Assembly (NCBI RefSeq): GCF_007992715.1
Contig: NZ_BKAU01000005.1
Coordinates: forward strand, 930,001-994,000
Origin: Chitinophaga cymbidii
GTDB taxonomy: Bacteria; Bacteroidota; Bacteroidia; Chitinophagales; Chitinophagaceae
DNA length: 64,000 nucleotides
Direction of reading: 5' to 3'
Under the pieces are notes generated by a model. That model was not told the origin of the DNA, ran no database searches, and saw only the letters and a program-made list of their open reading frames with translations. A program made the translations under genes and the position numbers. Positions 43,504-52,158 of the stretch are shown here, piece after piece (positions within the stretch are counted from its first letter, which is position 1; each line of letters starts with the position of its first letter).

Positions 43504-45465
43504 ATGACGACCCAAAGCAAAAAAAATATCATTCCACGTGACGAAGAGCCCTTCCGCCAACTTAAATCCGTAGAGCCTTTCTCGTTATTCTCCGCCCGGG
43601 ACATACAACTGTTCCAGGAAGGCATACATGACCGCCTCTATGAAAGGTTCGGCTCCCATGCCGTGACCTACGAAGGCGTGGATGGCACCTACTTCGCTGT
43701 CTGGGCCCCCAATGCGGCCTTCGTGTCCGTAATCGGCGACTTCAACGGGTGGAACGGCTACAGTCATACCCTGTTCCCGCGGTGGGACAAATCCGGCATC
43801 TGGGAAGGCTTCATTCCCGGCTTCCCCGAACAGCAGCTGTACAAATACTTCATCCGCTCCAACTCCGGCGAGGAGCTGCGCAAAGGCGACCCCTTCGCGA
43901 ACCTTTGGGAAGTACGCCCGAAGACCGCCTCCGTCACCACCAACCTGAAATACAAATGGAAAGACGGCAGCTGGATGAAAAACCGCGCCGCCAAAAACGC
44001 GCTGGAAAGCCCGTTCTCCGTTTACGAAGTACATCTCGGCTCCTGGCGCCGGCCGGACCTCAACAATCACGAAGTCTTCTACTCCTATAAAGAGATCACC
44101 GCCATGCTGGTGCCCTACGTCAAGGAAATGGGCTTTACGCACATAGAGCTGATGCCCATCATGGAACACCCCTTCGACGGTTCCTGGGGATACCAGCTCA
44201 CCGGCTTTTATGCGCCCACCTCCCGCTACGGTAGCCCGCAGGACTTCATGGCCATGGTAGACGCCTTCCACCACGCCGGCATCGGGGTGATACTGGACTG
44301 GGTGCCCTCGCATTTTCCATACGACGAACACGGCCTCTACCGCTTTGATGGCACGCATACCTATGAGTACGCGGACATGCGCAAAGGCTTTCACCCGGAC
44401 TGGAACAGCTATGTGTTCAACTATGCGCGCAATGAAGTGCGGTCTTTTCTGTTGAGTAACGCGTTGTTCTGGCTGGACAAATTTCATATCGATGGGTTGC
44501 GGGTGGATGCGGTGGCATCGATGATACACCTCGACTATTCCCGCAAAGCCGGCACCTGGGAGCCGAACGAGCACGGCGGCAACGAGAACCTGGAAGCCAT
44601 TTCCTTTCTGAAACATCTGAACAGCACCATATACGAGCGTTTCCCCGATGTACAGACCATCGCGGAGGAGTCCACCTCCTTTTACGGCGTTTCCCGGCCG
44701 GTTTTTATGGGTGGGCTTGGCTTTGGGATGAAGTGGATGATGGGATGGATGAATGATACCCTGGATTACTTTAAGAAAGATCCCCTGTTCCGCAAATGGT
44801 ATCATAACCAGATCACCTTCAGCATCATGTACGCATTCAGCGAGAATTTCATGCTACCGCTCAGTCATGATGAAGTAGTGCACGGCAAATCCCCGCTTAT
44901 CTATAAAATGCCCGGCGACGACTGGCAGAAGTTCGCCAACCTCCGTTTGTTGTACAGCTACATGTTCACCCATCCCGGTACAAAATTGTTGTTCATGGGA
45001 GGGGAGTTCGGCGATACGAAAGAATGGAATTACAAATCCGAATTGAACTGGGACCTGCTGAAACACTCCACCCATGCGGGATTGCAGCAGTACGTGAAAG
45101 CGCTGAACCAGCTGTATACCTCGGAACCCGCGTTGTATGAAAACCAGTTCGACCCGAATTGTTTTGAATGGATACACCTGGCGGACCAGGAGAACAGCAT
45201 TCTCGTGTATGCGCGCAAGGGCATCGATGGAAAAGTGATCCTCGTAGCGCTGAACATGACGCCCGTGCCCCGTGAAGAATACCCCATCGGCATACCCTGG
45301 AAGCATAGCTTCAGGGAAGTCCTCAACAGCGACGCCCCCGCCTGGCACGGCAGCGGCGTGGTCAACAAAGGCGTTATCAAGCCCCGTCCCGGCCAGTTCG
45401 GACAACCCTACGATATCATCCTCCGGCTGCCACCCCTTGGCGCTACCATCCTTAAAAGCGTTTAA
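43504..45465 (+). CDS. glgB: 1,4-alpha-glucan (glycogen) branching enzyme
   Basis: 653-residue GH13 enzyme making alpha-1,6 branches in glycogen. An N-terminal CBM48 domain (residues 55-150: YFAVWAPNAAFVSVIGDFNGW) precedes the catalytic barrel. Catalytic residues: nucleophile Asp335 in GLRVDAVASM, acid/base Glu at 388 or 389 in IAEEST, and transition-state stabiliser Asp456 in LSHDEVVHGK. A C-terminal beta domain closes it. No other glycogen gene is adjacent; the GH31 enzyme at 52159 may act on related alpha-glucans. Confidence 0.95.
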   Translation: MTTQSKKNIIPRDEEPFRQLKSVEPFSLFSARDIQLFQEGIHDRLYERFGSHAVTYEGVDGTYFAVWAPNAAFVSVIGDFNGWNGYSHTLFPRWDKSGIWEGFIPGFPEQQLYKYFIRSNSGEELRKGDPFANLWEVRPKTASVTTNLKYKWKDGSWMKNRAAKNALESPFSVYEVHLGSWRRPDLNNHEVFYSYKEITAMLVPYVKEMGFTHIELMPIMEHPFDGSWGYQLTGFYAPTSRYGSPQDFMAMVDAFHHAGIGVILDWVPSHFPYDEHGLYRFDGTHTYEYADMRKGFHPDWNSYVFNYARNEVRSFLLSNALFWLDKFHIDGLRVDAVASMIHLDYSRKAGTWEPNEHGGNENLEAISFLKHLNSTIYERFPDVQTIAEESTSFYGVSRPVFMGGLGFGMKWMMGWMNDTLDYFKKDPLFRKWYHNQITFSIMYAFSENFMLPLSHDEVVHGKSPLIYKMPGDDWQKFANLRLLYSYMFTHPGTKLLFMGGEFGDTKEWNYKSELNWDLLKHSTHAGLQQYVKALNQLYTSEPALYENQFDPNCFEWIHLADQENSILVYARKGIDGKVILVALNMTPVPREEYPIGIPWKHSFREVLNSDAPAWHGSGVVNKGVIKPRPGQFGQPYDIILRLPPLGATILKSV

Positions 45466-45760
45466 AGCATCCGCAGGAAGCCATGGGCAAAAACTTCCTT
45501 CCGCAATAAACGCAACAAAAACAAACGCAACAAACCGTATCAGCACCCCAAAGCCGTCCGGGCCGCTCCAAAGATTGGAACGAAGATTGCTGCATACCAA
45601 ATAACCATATTCTACCGTTATGAATTAAACTTTAAAAGGCTATTAAACCTTCCCCGGTCGAACCATATCTAACGCCTGGCATTAAGCAATAAGAGTGAAC
45701 AACAGTACGTTTATGTAACCATCAACTGATCCGACTAACATCTTTAAAACCAGTCTTTTT
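45466..45760. other. 295-nt gap between glgB and the DUF4382 gene
   Basis: No supported gene, terminator or consensus promoter. The only regular structure is the 12-bp direct repeat listed separately. Confidence 0.5.
45508..45534. repeat. 12-bp direct repeat pair
   Basis: AAACGCAACAAA occurs at 45508-45519 and again at 45523-45534, a 15-bp period. It may be a regulator binding site or simple low-complexity drift. Confidence 0.35.
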
Positions 45761-46672
45761 ATGAAAAACATGTTCCGCAAAATGGGCTTGCCGGTATTGC
45801 TATTGGGCGCCCTCTCCATTATCATTTACGCCTGCAGTAAAAACAATTCCGCCGAACCGGAGGCGATCCCCGAAGGCCAGCAAAGGGTTAACCTGATGCT
45901 GACAGACGACCCCGGCCTCTTTGACCAGGTTTTGATCGATATCCAGAAAGTGGAAGTGCTGGTAGATACCTGCGCCGGCCGTGGTGATGATGACGATGAT
46001 GACGATCGCTGGGATGACCGCGACCGTTGCGGCTGGTGGGAAGACCGCCGTCATGATGACGACGATGAAGAATGTGAAATGTGGGACTCCCTCGGCATCC
46101 GCCCCGGTGTATACGACCTGTTAGCCCTCCGCAATGGCGTGGACACCAGCCTGGCAACCGGCAACGTTCCCCAGGGCCGCATCGAAAAGATCCGCATCAC
46201 GCTCGGTCCCAACAACTCGCTCGTGAAAGACAGCATCAGCTATCCGCTGAAATCCATCAACGGACAGGTAAAGATCGTGATCAAGGTAAGGCATAATGAA
46301 TGGGACGAAATATCCCCGGATAACCTGCAGCTGTGGCTGGACTTCGACGTACAACGCTCCATCATCCAGGTGAGCAGGGGCCGCTTCATCCTGAAACCCG
46401 TTATCCATGTATGGACCGTTCGCCAGACCGGCGCCGTTTCCGGAAAGGTGCTGCCGAAAGATGCGGAATCCGTGATCACCGTTTACAACAGCCTCGATTC
46501 ACTGTACGCTTTACCCGGCCGTCATGGTGAGTTCAAAGTAAGAGGTTTGAAACCAGGAACTTACAGCGTATTTGTAAATGCCGGTAATGGCTACAACGAT
46601 ACAACCCTTACTGACGTTGAGGTTGAGCGGGGCAGAGAAACCAAATTGCCGACAATCACACTATCAAATTAA
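45761..46672 (+). CDS. DUF4382 lipoprotein with an Asp-rich acidic insert
   Basis: 303 residues. A signal peptide ends in a lipobox near residue 25 (IIIYACSKNN). The DUF4382 domain follows (RVNLMLTDDPGLFDQVLIDI), interrupted at residues 73-107 by a highly acidic stretch with seven consecutive Asp, more Asp clusters, and four Cys/Trp-rich spots. The domain then continues, and the last ~75 residues form a carboxypeptidase-regulatory-like beta domain (TYSVFVNAGNGYNDT). The acidic insert may bind calcium or other cations; this is inference. A terminator follows. Confidence 0.88.
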   Translation: MKNMFRKMGLPVLLLGALSIIIYACSKNNSAEPEAIPEGQQRVNLMLTDDPGLFDQVLIDIQKVEVLVDTCAGRGDDDDDDDRWDDRDRCGWWEDRRHDDDDEECEMWDSLGIRPGVYDLLALRNGVDTSLATGNVPQGRIEKIRITLGPNNSLVKDSISYPLKSINGQVKIVIKVRHNEWDEISPDNLQLWLDFDVQRSIIQVSRGRFILKPVIHVWTVRQTGAVSGKVLPKDAESVITVYNSLDSLYALPGRHGEFKVRGLKPGTYSVFVNAGNGYNDTTLTDVEVERGRETKLPTITLSN

Positions 46673-46690
46673 TACCCCTTCCATCTATTA

Positions 46691-46720
46691 CAAAAAAGCT
46701 CTCGCAAGAGGGCTTTTTTG
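46691..46720 (+). terminator. rho-independent terminator after the DUF4382 gene
   Basis: AAAAAAGCTCTC, GCAA tetraloop, GAGGGCTTTTTT: a 12-bp stem with one wobble ending in a T-tract. It begins 18 nt past the stop. Confidence 0.93.
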
Positions 46721-46766
46721 TTGCTGAAATGCTTACATTGTGATAACAAATAAAAAACATATCCCT

Positions 46767-47336
46767 GTGAAAAGAACCTGTTTGCTCATCGCGTTCCTGT
46801 GTGTTGTACTGTCAGCTGTTGCACAGGATAAACGTTTGACTTCCACGGCCAGGAAAAACGGGCCGTGGGTGGAACAGGTGCCCTCCATACGCGGGGAGCC
46901 CGGGTATTCCTGGGAAGGCGTTTACAAGAACGACCGCAAGGAAGGCGTTTGGAAAAAGTATACCGTCAACGGCGATCTGCTCGCGGAAGAAACCTTTAAG
47001 AACGGTGTGCTGGACGGTATGTGCAAGTACTTTTACCCCAATGGAAAGATCAGCGCAACAGGCATGATGCTGGCCATAGATATAGAAGGGCAGAAAGATA
47101 CCGTTATCGTAATAGACCCCGTGACCAATGAAGAGACCTTCACCGAGGTAGTACGCAAAGGCAACTCCGTCCGCCACGGCGAATGGCGCGTTTACGACGA
47201 AGACGGTAATATGATGCGGGAGACCTATGACCGCGGAGAACTGACCAATTCCGTGATGGGCAACCAGCGCCGCGCCACGCAAGCGCCGTTGCCGCACGAA
47301 CAGCAATCCGGTGCCAGGAAAAAAAGAAATGACTGA
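46767..47336 (+). CDS. MORN-repeat/YwqK-like exported protein
   Basis: About 189 residues from the GTG at 46767, chosen because it opens a signal peptide (KRTCLLIAFLCVVLSAVAQ); an in-frame GTG at 46740 would add nine residues. The mature protein has MORN-like repeats: WEGVYKNDRKEGVWKKY, FKNGVLDGMCKYFYPNGKI, RHGEWRVYDEDGNMMRE. Proteins of this kind are often labelled YwqK-type antitoxins, but the repeat is mainly a surface-protein module and no toxin gene is adjacent. The tail is Gln/Arg-rich. Confidence 0.83.
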   Translation: MKRTCLLIAFLCVVLSAVAQDKRLTSTARKNGPWVEQVPSIRGEPGYSWEGVYKNDRKEGVWKKYTVNGDLLAEETFKNGVLDGMCKYFYPNGKISATGMMLAIDIEGQKDTVIVIDPVTNEETFTEVVRKGNSVRHGEWRVYDEDGNMMRETYDRGELTNSVMGNQRRATQAPLPHEQQSGARKKRND

Positions 47337-47481
47337 TACCATTCACCCAAAACACTCGTCCCGGGTATCTTACCTGAAAGATATTCAACCAGAATTTTTT
47401 ACAGCGACCGATCCAGTAGACATTTTGATCCTTTAGCAAAAAAGCGACACCCGATCTGTTTGTTTAATTAAACCTTTAGCA

Positions 47482-49386
47482 ATGGCCAATACGCTATCCC
47501 AAAAGATCCGCGCCGGATTACAGCGAATTTTCAATACCGGCATCCTGCAATCATCCAACAAAGAAGAAGCCCGCAGGATCAAAGTCGTTAACATTGTCAG
47601 CTTTGCCACGGGAATACTGGTGGCCGTTTATGGGATCGCTTTTTATATGTTGCTCCATTCGCTGTATATTCTTGTGCCCGCCGTGCTGGTCTTTTGCCCT
47701 GCATTCTTTGCGATGATCTGGCTAAACAGCAAAAAGCGCTACAACGCTTCCCGCACCGGCATTCACGTTATCTTCATTTCCATCATACTTTATTACGGCA
47801 GCATACTGGGGAAAGTCACGGAAGTGCAGCTGCTGGCCGTTTTCCTTATGAGCGTAGCGCTGCTGATCTGGCGGCCGCAGGAAAAGGTACCGCGGTTTAT
47901 CTGCGCGTCCATGCCCATTGTCTGCCTCGTGATGCTGGAATTTATCTACGCTTTCAAGCTGGTAGACGCGCTGCCGATGACCACCGCCACGCAAAACATG
48001 TACCGCTGGATGGTGATGCCGGTAGTGCTGTACCTGAACTACCTGGCCATCAACCTGTACCAGGAAAATATTCTCGACCTGCTCCGCATCCTGCGCAGCA
48101 GGAATACTTCGCTGATGCGGAGCCGCAGTGAAAATGAACGGCAGCGCAAGCAGCTGGAAGTCTACAGCCAGCACCTGGAACAACTGGTGGAAGAACGCAC
48201 CGCCGCGCTGATCAGGGCCAATATGGCCAAAACAGAGTTCATCAGCGAGCTGAGCCACGAAATACGCACGCCGCTGAATGCCATCATGGGCGTCAGTGAA
48301 ATGCTGAGCAACGCGCTCAGCAAGCCGGAAGCGGACCCGCAGGCCCGCCAGATGGCCAGAAGCATGAACGCCACCAGCCATAACGTACTCGAGATATTGA
48401 ATAATGTGCTGGACCTCGCGAAGATAGAAGCCGGCAAAAGCGACGAAGTACGGCCTGAAACATTTTCACTCAAAGAACACCTCCGCAATACAACAAGCAT
48501 TTATCAAAGCATCGCCAGCACCCATTCCATCGTACTGCACCTCGAAATAGACCAGCGTTGCCCGGAGCTGATCGTGGCGGACCGCGTCATGCTCACACAG
48601 GTGATCAACAATATTCTGTCCAACTCCGTGAAATTCACGCCCTCCGGCAAGAACATCCGCGTTAAATGTTTTCATAACAACAGCAACCTGTTCATCCAGA
48701 TATGCGATGAAGGCGTGGGTATTTCCAAACAGGACCTGGAAGCAATATTCCAGCCGTTTGAACAGGCTAACCGCGAAGTATACCGGCAATATGGCGGCAG
48801 CGGGCTTGGGCTCGCCATCGCCAAGCGCAAGGCCGAGCTGATGGGCGGCTCCATACAGGTAAGCAGCCAGAAGGACGAAGGCAGCCAGTTCCTGATCTCC
48901 CTGCCGCTGATCCCCGGCAACGAAAGCGTTTGCCAGCCTGCCGAACTGGAACCCCTGCCCGCGGACACCAAAGTGGTGGTGATGGACGACAGCGACATCG
49001 ATCATACGATCATGAAACATTTCCTCCACCGCATCGGCATCGTAAAAACAGGATTCGCGAAGAACGGCCTGGAGGGCATTGCGCTGGTGCGCAGCATGCA
49101 GCCGGACGTGATCCTGATGGACCTGCACATGCCCGTGATGGACGGCCGCGAAGCCTTCCGCCTGCTGCGCGAAGATGAACGCCTCCGCCACATCCCCGTG
49201 ATAGCCGTTTCCTCCGACGCCTTCCGCGAGCAGGAACAGGAGTATATGTTGCTGGGAATGGACGGTTACCTGCGCAAGCCCGTGGAAGCCAAAGTGCTCC
49301 ATGGCGTACTGAAACGCCTGCTGCTGTTTGATACCAGGCATTTGAATGCCGCTATCAACGAGGTGAAGAGCGGAGCGCTGGTATAA
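47482..49386 (+). CDS. hybrid sensor histidine kinase/response regulator
   Basis: 634 residues. Six or so transmembrane helices fill residues 37-200 with no separate extracytoplasmic sensor domain, followed by a coiled coil. The HisKA domain has the phospho-acceptor His near residue 258 (ISELSHEIRTPLNAIMG); the HATPase has the N box NNILSNSVKFTPSGK and G boxes (DEGVGIS, YGGSGLGLAIAK). A C-terminal receiver (about 495-615) has the acceptor Asp near 545 (VILMDLHMPVMDG). No output domain or partner regulator is adjacent. It ends 4 nt from the convergent VOC gene. Confidence 0.94.
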   Translation: MANTLSQKIRAGLQRIFNTGILQSSNKEEARRIKVVNIVSFATGILVAVYGIAFYMLLHSLYILVPAVLVFCPAFFAMIWLNSKKRYNASRTGIHVIFISIILYYGSILGKVTEVQLLAVFLMSVALLIWRPQEKVPRFICASMPIVCLVMLEFIYAFKLVDALPMTTATQNMYRWMVMPVVLYLNYLAINLYQENILDLLRILRSRNTSLMRSRSENERQRKQLEVYSQHLEQLVEERTAALIRANMAKTEFISELSHEIRTPLNAIMGVSEMLSNALSKPEADPQARQMARSMNATSHNVLEILNNVLDLAKIEAGKSDEVRPETFSLKEHLRNTTSIYQSIASTHSIVLHLEIDQRCPELIVADRVMLTQVINNILSNSVKFTPSGKNIRVKCFHNNSNLFIQICDEGVGISKQDLEAIFQPFEQANREVYRQYGGSGLGLAIAKRKAELMGGSIQVSSQKDEGSQFLISLPLIPGNESVCQPAELEPLPADTKVVVMDDSDIDHTIMKHFLHRIGIVKTGFAKNGLEGIALVRSMQPDVILMDLHMPVMDGREAFRLLREDERLRHIPVIAVSSDAFREQEQEYMLLGMDGYLRKPVEAKVLHGVLKRLLLFDTRHLNAAINEVKSGALV

Positions 49387-49390
49387 GTGG

Positions 49391-49804
49391 TCAGCAATTC
49401 ATCATCCAGGCGATGCCATATTTGTCCACAAGGTTGCCATGCCAGCTTCCCCAGAACTGCTTCGCAAACGGCACACCCACCTTGCCACCTTCCGCCAGCC
49501 GGTCAAACGCTTGCTGCGCGGCCGTTTCATCAGGAAAAGTGAGTGACAGGTACACGTCGCCGCTGCTTTTTTGCGCTTTTTGTCCGGGGAACACATCGCT
49601 GGCATAGATGGCCAGTCCGGAAAAATGCAGGCGCCCGTGCAGCACCTTGTCGCGGTATGCCTCCGGCGCATTCATGGCAGGATTATCATAACGGCTCTGC
49701 ACTTCCACCTTTCCGTTCAGAATGTCCGCATAAAAATTCAATGCTTCTTCGCAGTTACCTTCAAAATGGATATAAGGTATCAGCTCGAATTTTTTCGTTT
49801 CCAT
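49391..49804 (-). CDS. VOC superfamily protein (PhnB-like)
   Basis: 137 residues. Glyoxalase/bleomycin-resistance fold of the PhnB/3-demethylubiquinone-like group: LIPYIHFEGNCEEALNFY at the start, then VLHGRLHFSGLAIYASD, and the terminal WGSWHGNLVDKYGIAWMMN. The substrate of these proteins is not known. It lies 35 nt downstream of the AraC-type regulator gene on the same strand, so it may be controlled by or co-transcribed with it. Confidence 0.88.
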   Translation of the reverse strand: METKKFELIPYIHFEGNCEEALNFYADILNGKVEVQSRYDNPAMNAPEAYRDKVLHGRLHFSGLAIYASDVFPGQKAQKSSGDVYLSLTFPDETAAQQAFDRLAEGGKVGVPFAKQFWGSWHGNLVDKYGIAWMMNC

Positions 49805-49839
49805 GATCTTTTTTTTACAAAGATGAGGGAACCGCGGCG

Positions 49840-50676
49840 TTATAAATTGTACGATTTCGACAGGCGGTCCGCCAGCGCCGGTTGGATCACCTGCACGATG
49901 GTGAACTGCTCCTTGAGGAACTGTCGCGGTGAATGCCCTGAGAGCTGCCGGAATTCCCGGATGAAGTGCGACTGGTCATAGAACCCGCAGGCATAAGCCA
50001 CTTCCGTCAGTGAAGGAAAGCGGCAGCTGTACATGGTGAGGATCGCCTTGTTGAACCGCTGGATCTTCAGCAGTTCGGAAGGCGTAAGGCCGATGACCTG
50101 GTTGAATTTGCGTTCCAGCTTTTTATAATTGGCACCGAACATGCGGCAAGCCTCCGCCACAGGCAGACCGGGGTTTTTCAGCAACCATTTGGCGCAGCCG
50201 GCGGTAAAGCGGTAGTCTTCATCCTGCAGGCGCAGCCGCGCAAGCAGGAAGCGGTCGGTCAACCGCACGCGCTCCGCATCTTCCGTGTCATAAAGCTGTT
50301 CTTCCAGCTCCTGTAGTTCTTCACCCAGCAATTCCCGGATGCTCCAGAAGCCGTTGGCGAAAAGATGTACAGGTATGCGGAAAAAAGGATAGGAGCCGCC
50401 CGGCCTGAAGCGGATAGAAAACACATGCTGATGGCTGGTTTGGGAGATATGCAATGCGTGTTTTCGTATGCCGATGATGTGCGAGCCTTTCACGGTTTCT
50501 TTTGCGCCGTTCTTTACCTGTGCATAGTCGTCTCCGAAGTTGAACATCAGCTCGATGGTGCCGTCCGGGATCAGGGATTCGGTGTCCCGGAAAGGAGGCT
50601 TGTCTGCATCGGCTTTCCAGTAGCATTCAACATACGGGGCGAGGAGCGGATGTGGTGGAAATTCCCGGTAGATCAT
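49840..50676 (-). CDS. AraC-family transcriptional regulator
   Basis: 278 residues. The N-terminal domain (MIYREFPPHPLLAPYVECYW; IPDGTIELMFNFGDDY) is the small cupin-like sensing domain common in this family. The C-terminal HTH_18 domain, about residues 165-265, shows LPVAEACRMFGANYKKLERKFN and SLTEVAYACGFYDQSHFIREFR, ending with GHSPRQFL. Possible local target: the VOC gene after it. Confidence 0.92.
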   Translation of the reverse strand: MIYREFPPHPLLAPYVECYWKADADKPPFRDTESLIPDGTIELMFNFGDDYAQVKNGAKETVKGSHIIGIRKHALHISQTSHQHVFSIRFRPGGSYPFFRIPVHLFANGFWSIRELLGEELQELEEQLYDTEDAERVRLTDRFLLARLRLQDEDYRFTAGCAKWLLKNPGLPVAEACRMFGANYKKLERKFNQVIGLTPSELLKIQRFNKAILTMYSCRFPSLTEVAYACGFYDQSHFIREFRQLSGHSPRQFLKEQFTIVQVIQPALADRLSKSYNL

Positions 50677-50730
50677 GCTGTGATGGATTCTGGATCAGTT
50701 GGGAAGATACGAACATTCGGTTCATATTTG

Positions 50731-50801
50731 TAGCCGCGGGTGGATTCGAACCACCGTGAAAGGCTTTGCAGGCCTTTACCTAACCACTCGGCCACGCGAC
50801 A
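50731..50801 (-). tRNA. tRNA-Cys (GCA)
   Basis: The minus strand folds as a tRNA of 71 nt. D arm GCC/GGT with the GAGTGGTTA loop; anticodon arm AAGGC/GCCTT with loop CTGCAAA, anticodon GCA; variable loop TCAC; T arm GGTGG/CCACC with loop TTCGAAT. The acceptor stem is odd: six pairs (one G-U) with either a T-T clash at 1-72 or, if the stem is read as six base pairs, a T discriminator. No CCA is encoded. It lies 6 nt downstream of the desaturase stop codon. Confidence 0.92.
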
Positions 50802-50807
50802 TATTCT

Positions 50808-52031
50808 TTATCGCACACGCTGGAACAGCCAGCGGTGAAATGATTGTCTTATCCTTGAGAAATAAAAAGTCACCAGCCCCGCAAATATCAGCACGCTTAC
50901 AAATACGTACAGATGCGGGAAATAGAACAGGAACGTCACTGCCAGCAGCATGGCGCGGGCGTATTCGAGGTAAAAGAACCACCGCTTCTGTTCCAGGATA
51001 GCGCCGGTGTTTACGAGGCTGATCAGTATGAACAACACGATGAAAACCGCCAGCCCCGCAGGTATCATGGATTCCAGCAGGGTAACCACGAACAGCAGGC
51101 TAATGCTCACTGCCGTTTGCGCTACTATATAGATCCGCTGGAATTTCGTCTGTTTCCGCGAGCCCGGCTTGCGGAGCCATTTCTCTTCCAGCTGCCCGCG
51201 TATATCCGGGTCTATATCGTCCGGTTTGCCGAATATCACGTTCCACCGGGCTTTCCAGTTGCCCGCCCGCCGGAAGGCCGTGCATAGCTCCAGCATAAAA
51301 TGAAATTGCTGCCAGAGGAAGCTGTGGCTGTTCAGCGGTTTGGTGAGGCCGTATACACAGGGCTCCTTGTCGTCTTCCTCCACGAACGTGCCGAACAGCT
51401 TGTCCCAGATGATCAGCACATCGCCATAGTTTTTGTCCAGGTACTTTTCATTGGAAGAATGATGCACGCGGTGGTGGGACGGCGTTACCAGGAAATATTC
51501 CAGTATGCCCAGCCTGCCGATGGTCTGCGTGTGTATAAAAAACGGGTAGAGGCCATGCACGAGCAGGAGGGAAGTGATCATCAGCGGGGAGAAGCCCGCC
51601 AGCGGCAGCACTGCCCAGAAGAGGCAGCGGAAAGCCGCCTGGAATACCGTGATGCGCGCGGATACGGTGTAGTTGAAGTCCTCGCTCTGATGATGCACCA
51701 CATGCGCCGCCCATAAAATATTCACTTCATGCGCCAGCCGGTGATACCAGTACCATACGAAGTCCGTCAGGATAAAAAGCAGGAGCCAGGTGTACCACGT
51801 GGCTTCCAGGTGCCAGGGGGCGAAATGGTGGTAGATGTAATCGAAAAAGAAATAGAATAAACCGGTAACGAAGATGTCCAGCAACCTTTCCGCTATCCCT
51901 ACGTTCAAATTGGCGACCGATTCTGCGAACTGAAAATAGTTCCTGCCCGTTTTGCGCGATACCAGGTATTCCAGCCCTATAAAGAACAGGAATCCTGCAA
52001 TAGAAAAAGCTATCCAGTTTAGATGCGTCAT
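50808..52031 (-). CDS. sterol desaturase/fatty acid hydroxylase superfamily protein
   Basis: 407-residue membrane protein. The three iron-ligand His boxes are HRLAHE (HxxxH), HVVHHQS (HxxHH) and HHRVHH (HxxHH), placed between transmembrane helices in the first ~230 residues. The C-terminal third holds three more helices, longer than typical family members. It would oxidise a lipid; the substrate is unknown. It has a consensus promoter, and the tRNA-Cys lies 6 nt past its stop on the same strand. Confidence 0.9.
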   Translation of the reverse strand: MTHLNWIAFSIAGFLFFIGLEYLVSRKTGRNYFQFAESVANLNVGIAERLLDIFVTGLFYFFFDYIYHHFAPWHLEATWYTWLLLFILTDFVWYWYHRLAHEVNILWAAHVVHHQSEDFNYTVSARITVFQAAFRCLFWAVLPLAGFSPLMITSLLLVHGLYPFFIHTQTIGRLGILEYFLVTPSHHRVHHSSNEKYLDKNYGDVLIIWDKLFGTFVEEDDKEPCVYGLTKPLNSHSFLWQQFHFMLELCTAFRRAGNWKARWNVIFGKPDDIDPDIRGQLEEKWLRKPGSRKQTKFQRIYIVAQTAVSISLLFVVTLLESMIPAGLAVFIVLFILISLVNTGAILEQKRWFFYLEYARAMLLAVTFLFYFPHLYVFVSVLIFAGLVTFYFSRIRQSFHRWLFQRVR

Positions 52032-52062
52032 ATTTGTATGGTTAGTCTATTGATTTTGTAGA

Positions 52063-52094
52063 CAAATATAATTTGTTCATCTTGCTTTACCAAG
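52063..52094 (-). promoter_or_regulatory. promoter of the sterol desaturase-like gene
   Basis: On the minus strand CTTG (52094-52091), 20 nt spacer, TATATTTG (52070-52063): exact -7 and a three-of-four -33 match at the right spacing. The palindrome TTTGTAGACAAA at its edge may be an operator. Confidence 0.6.
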
Positions 52095-52103
52095 ATTTTC
52101 ATA

Positions 52104-52137
52104 TAAAAAAGCCGGAGCATCCTTCGATACTCCGGCT
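52104..52137 (-). terminator. rho-independent terminator of the GH31 gene
   Basis: Minus-strand stem AGCCGGAG/CTCCGGCT (arms 52130-52137 and 52110-52117, with three further inner pairs), followed by six T on the minus strand. It lies 21 nt past the GH31 stop. Confidence 0.85.
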
Positions 52138-52158
52138 ATGCTGATGTTTTTGTATGCT

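Noticed and set aside
43585-44805. Minus-strand frame of 406 codons opposite glgB
   Set aside because: No domain, and glgB with full catalytic motifs occupies the other strand.
46767-47336. MORN/YwqK-like protein as an antitoxin of a toxin-antitoxin pair
   Set aside because: It has a signal peptide and no small toxin gene is adjacent; the antitoxin label of the family is not evidence here.
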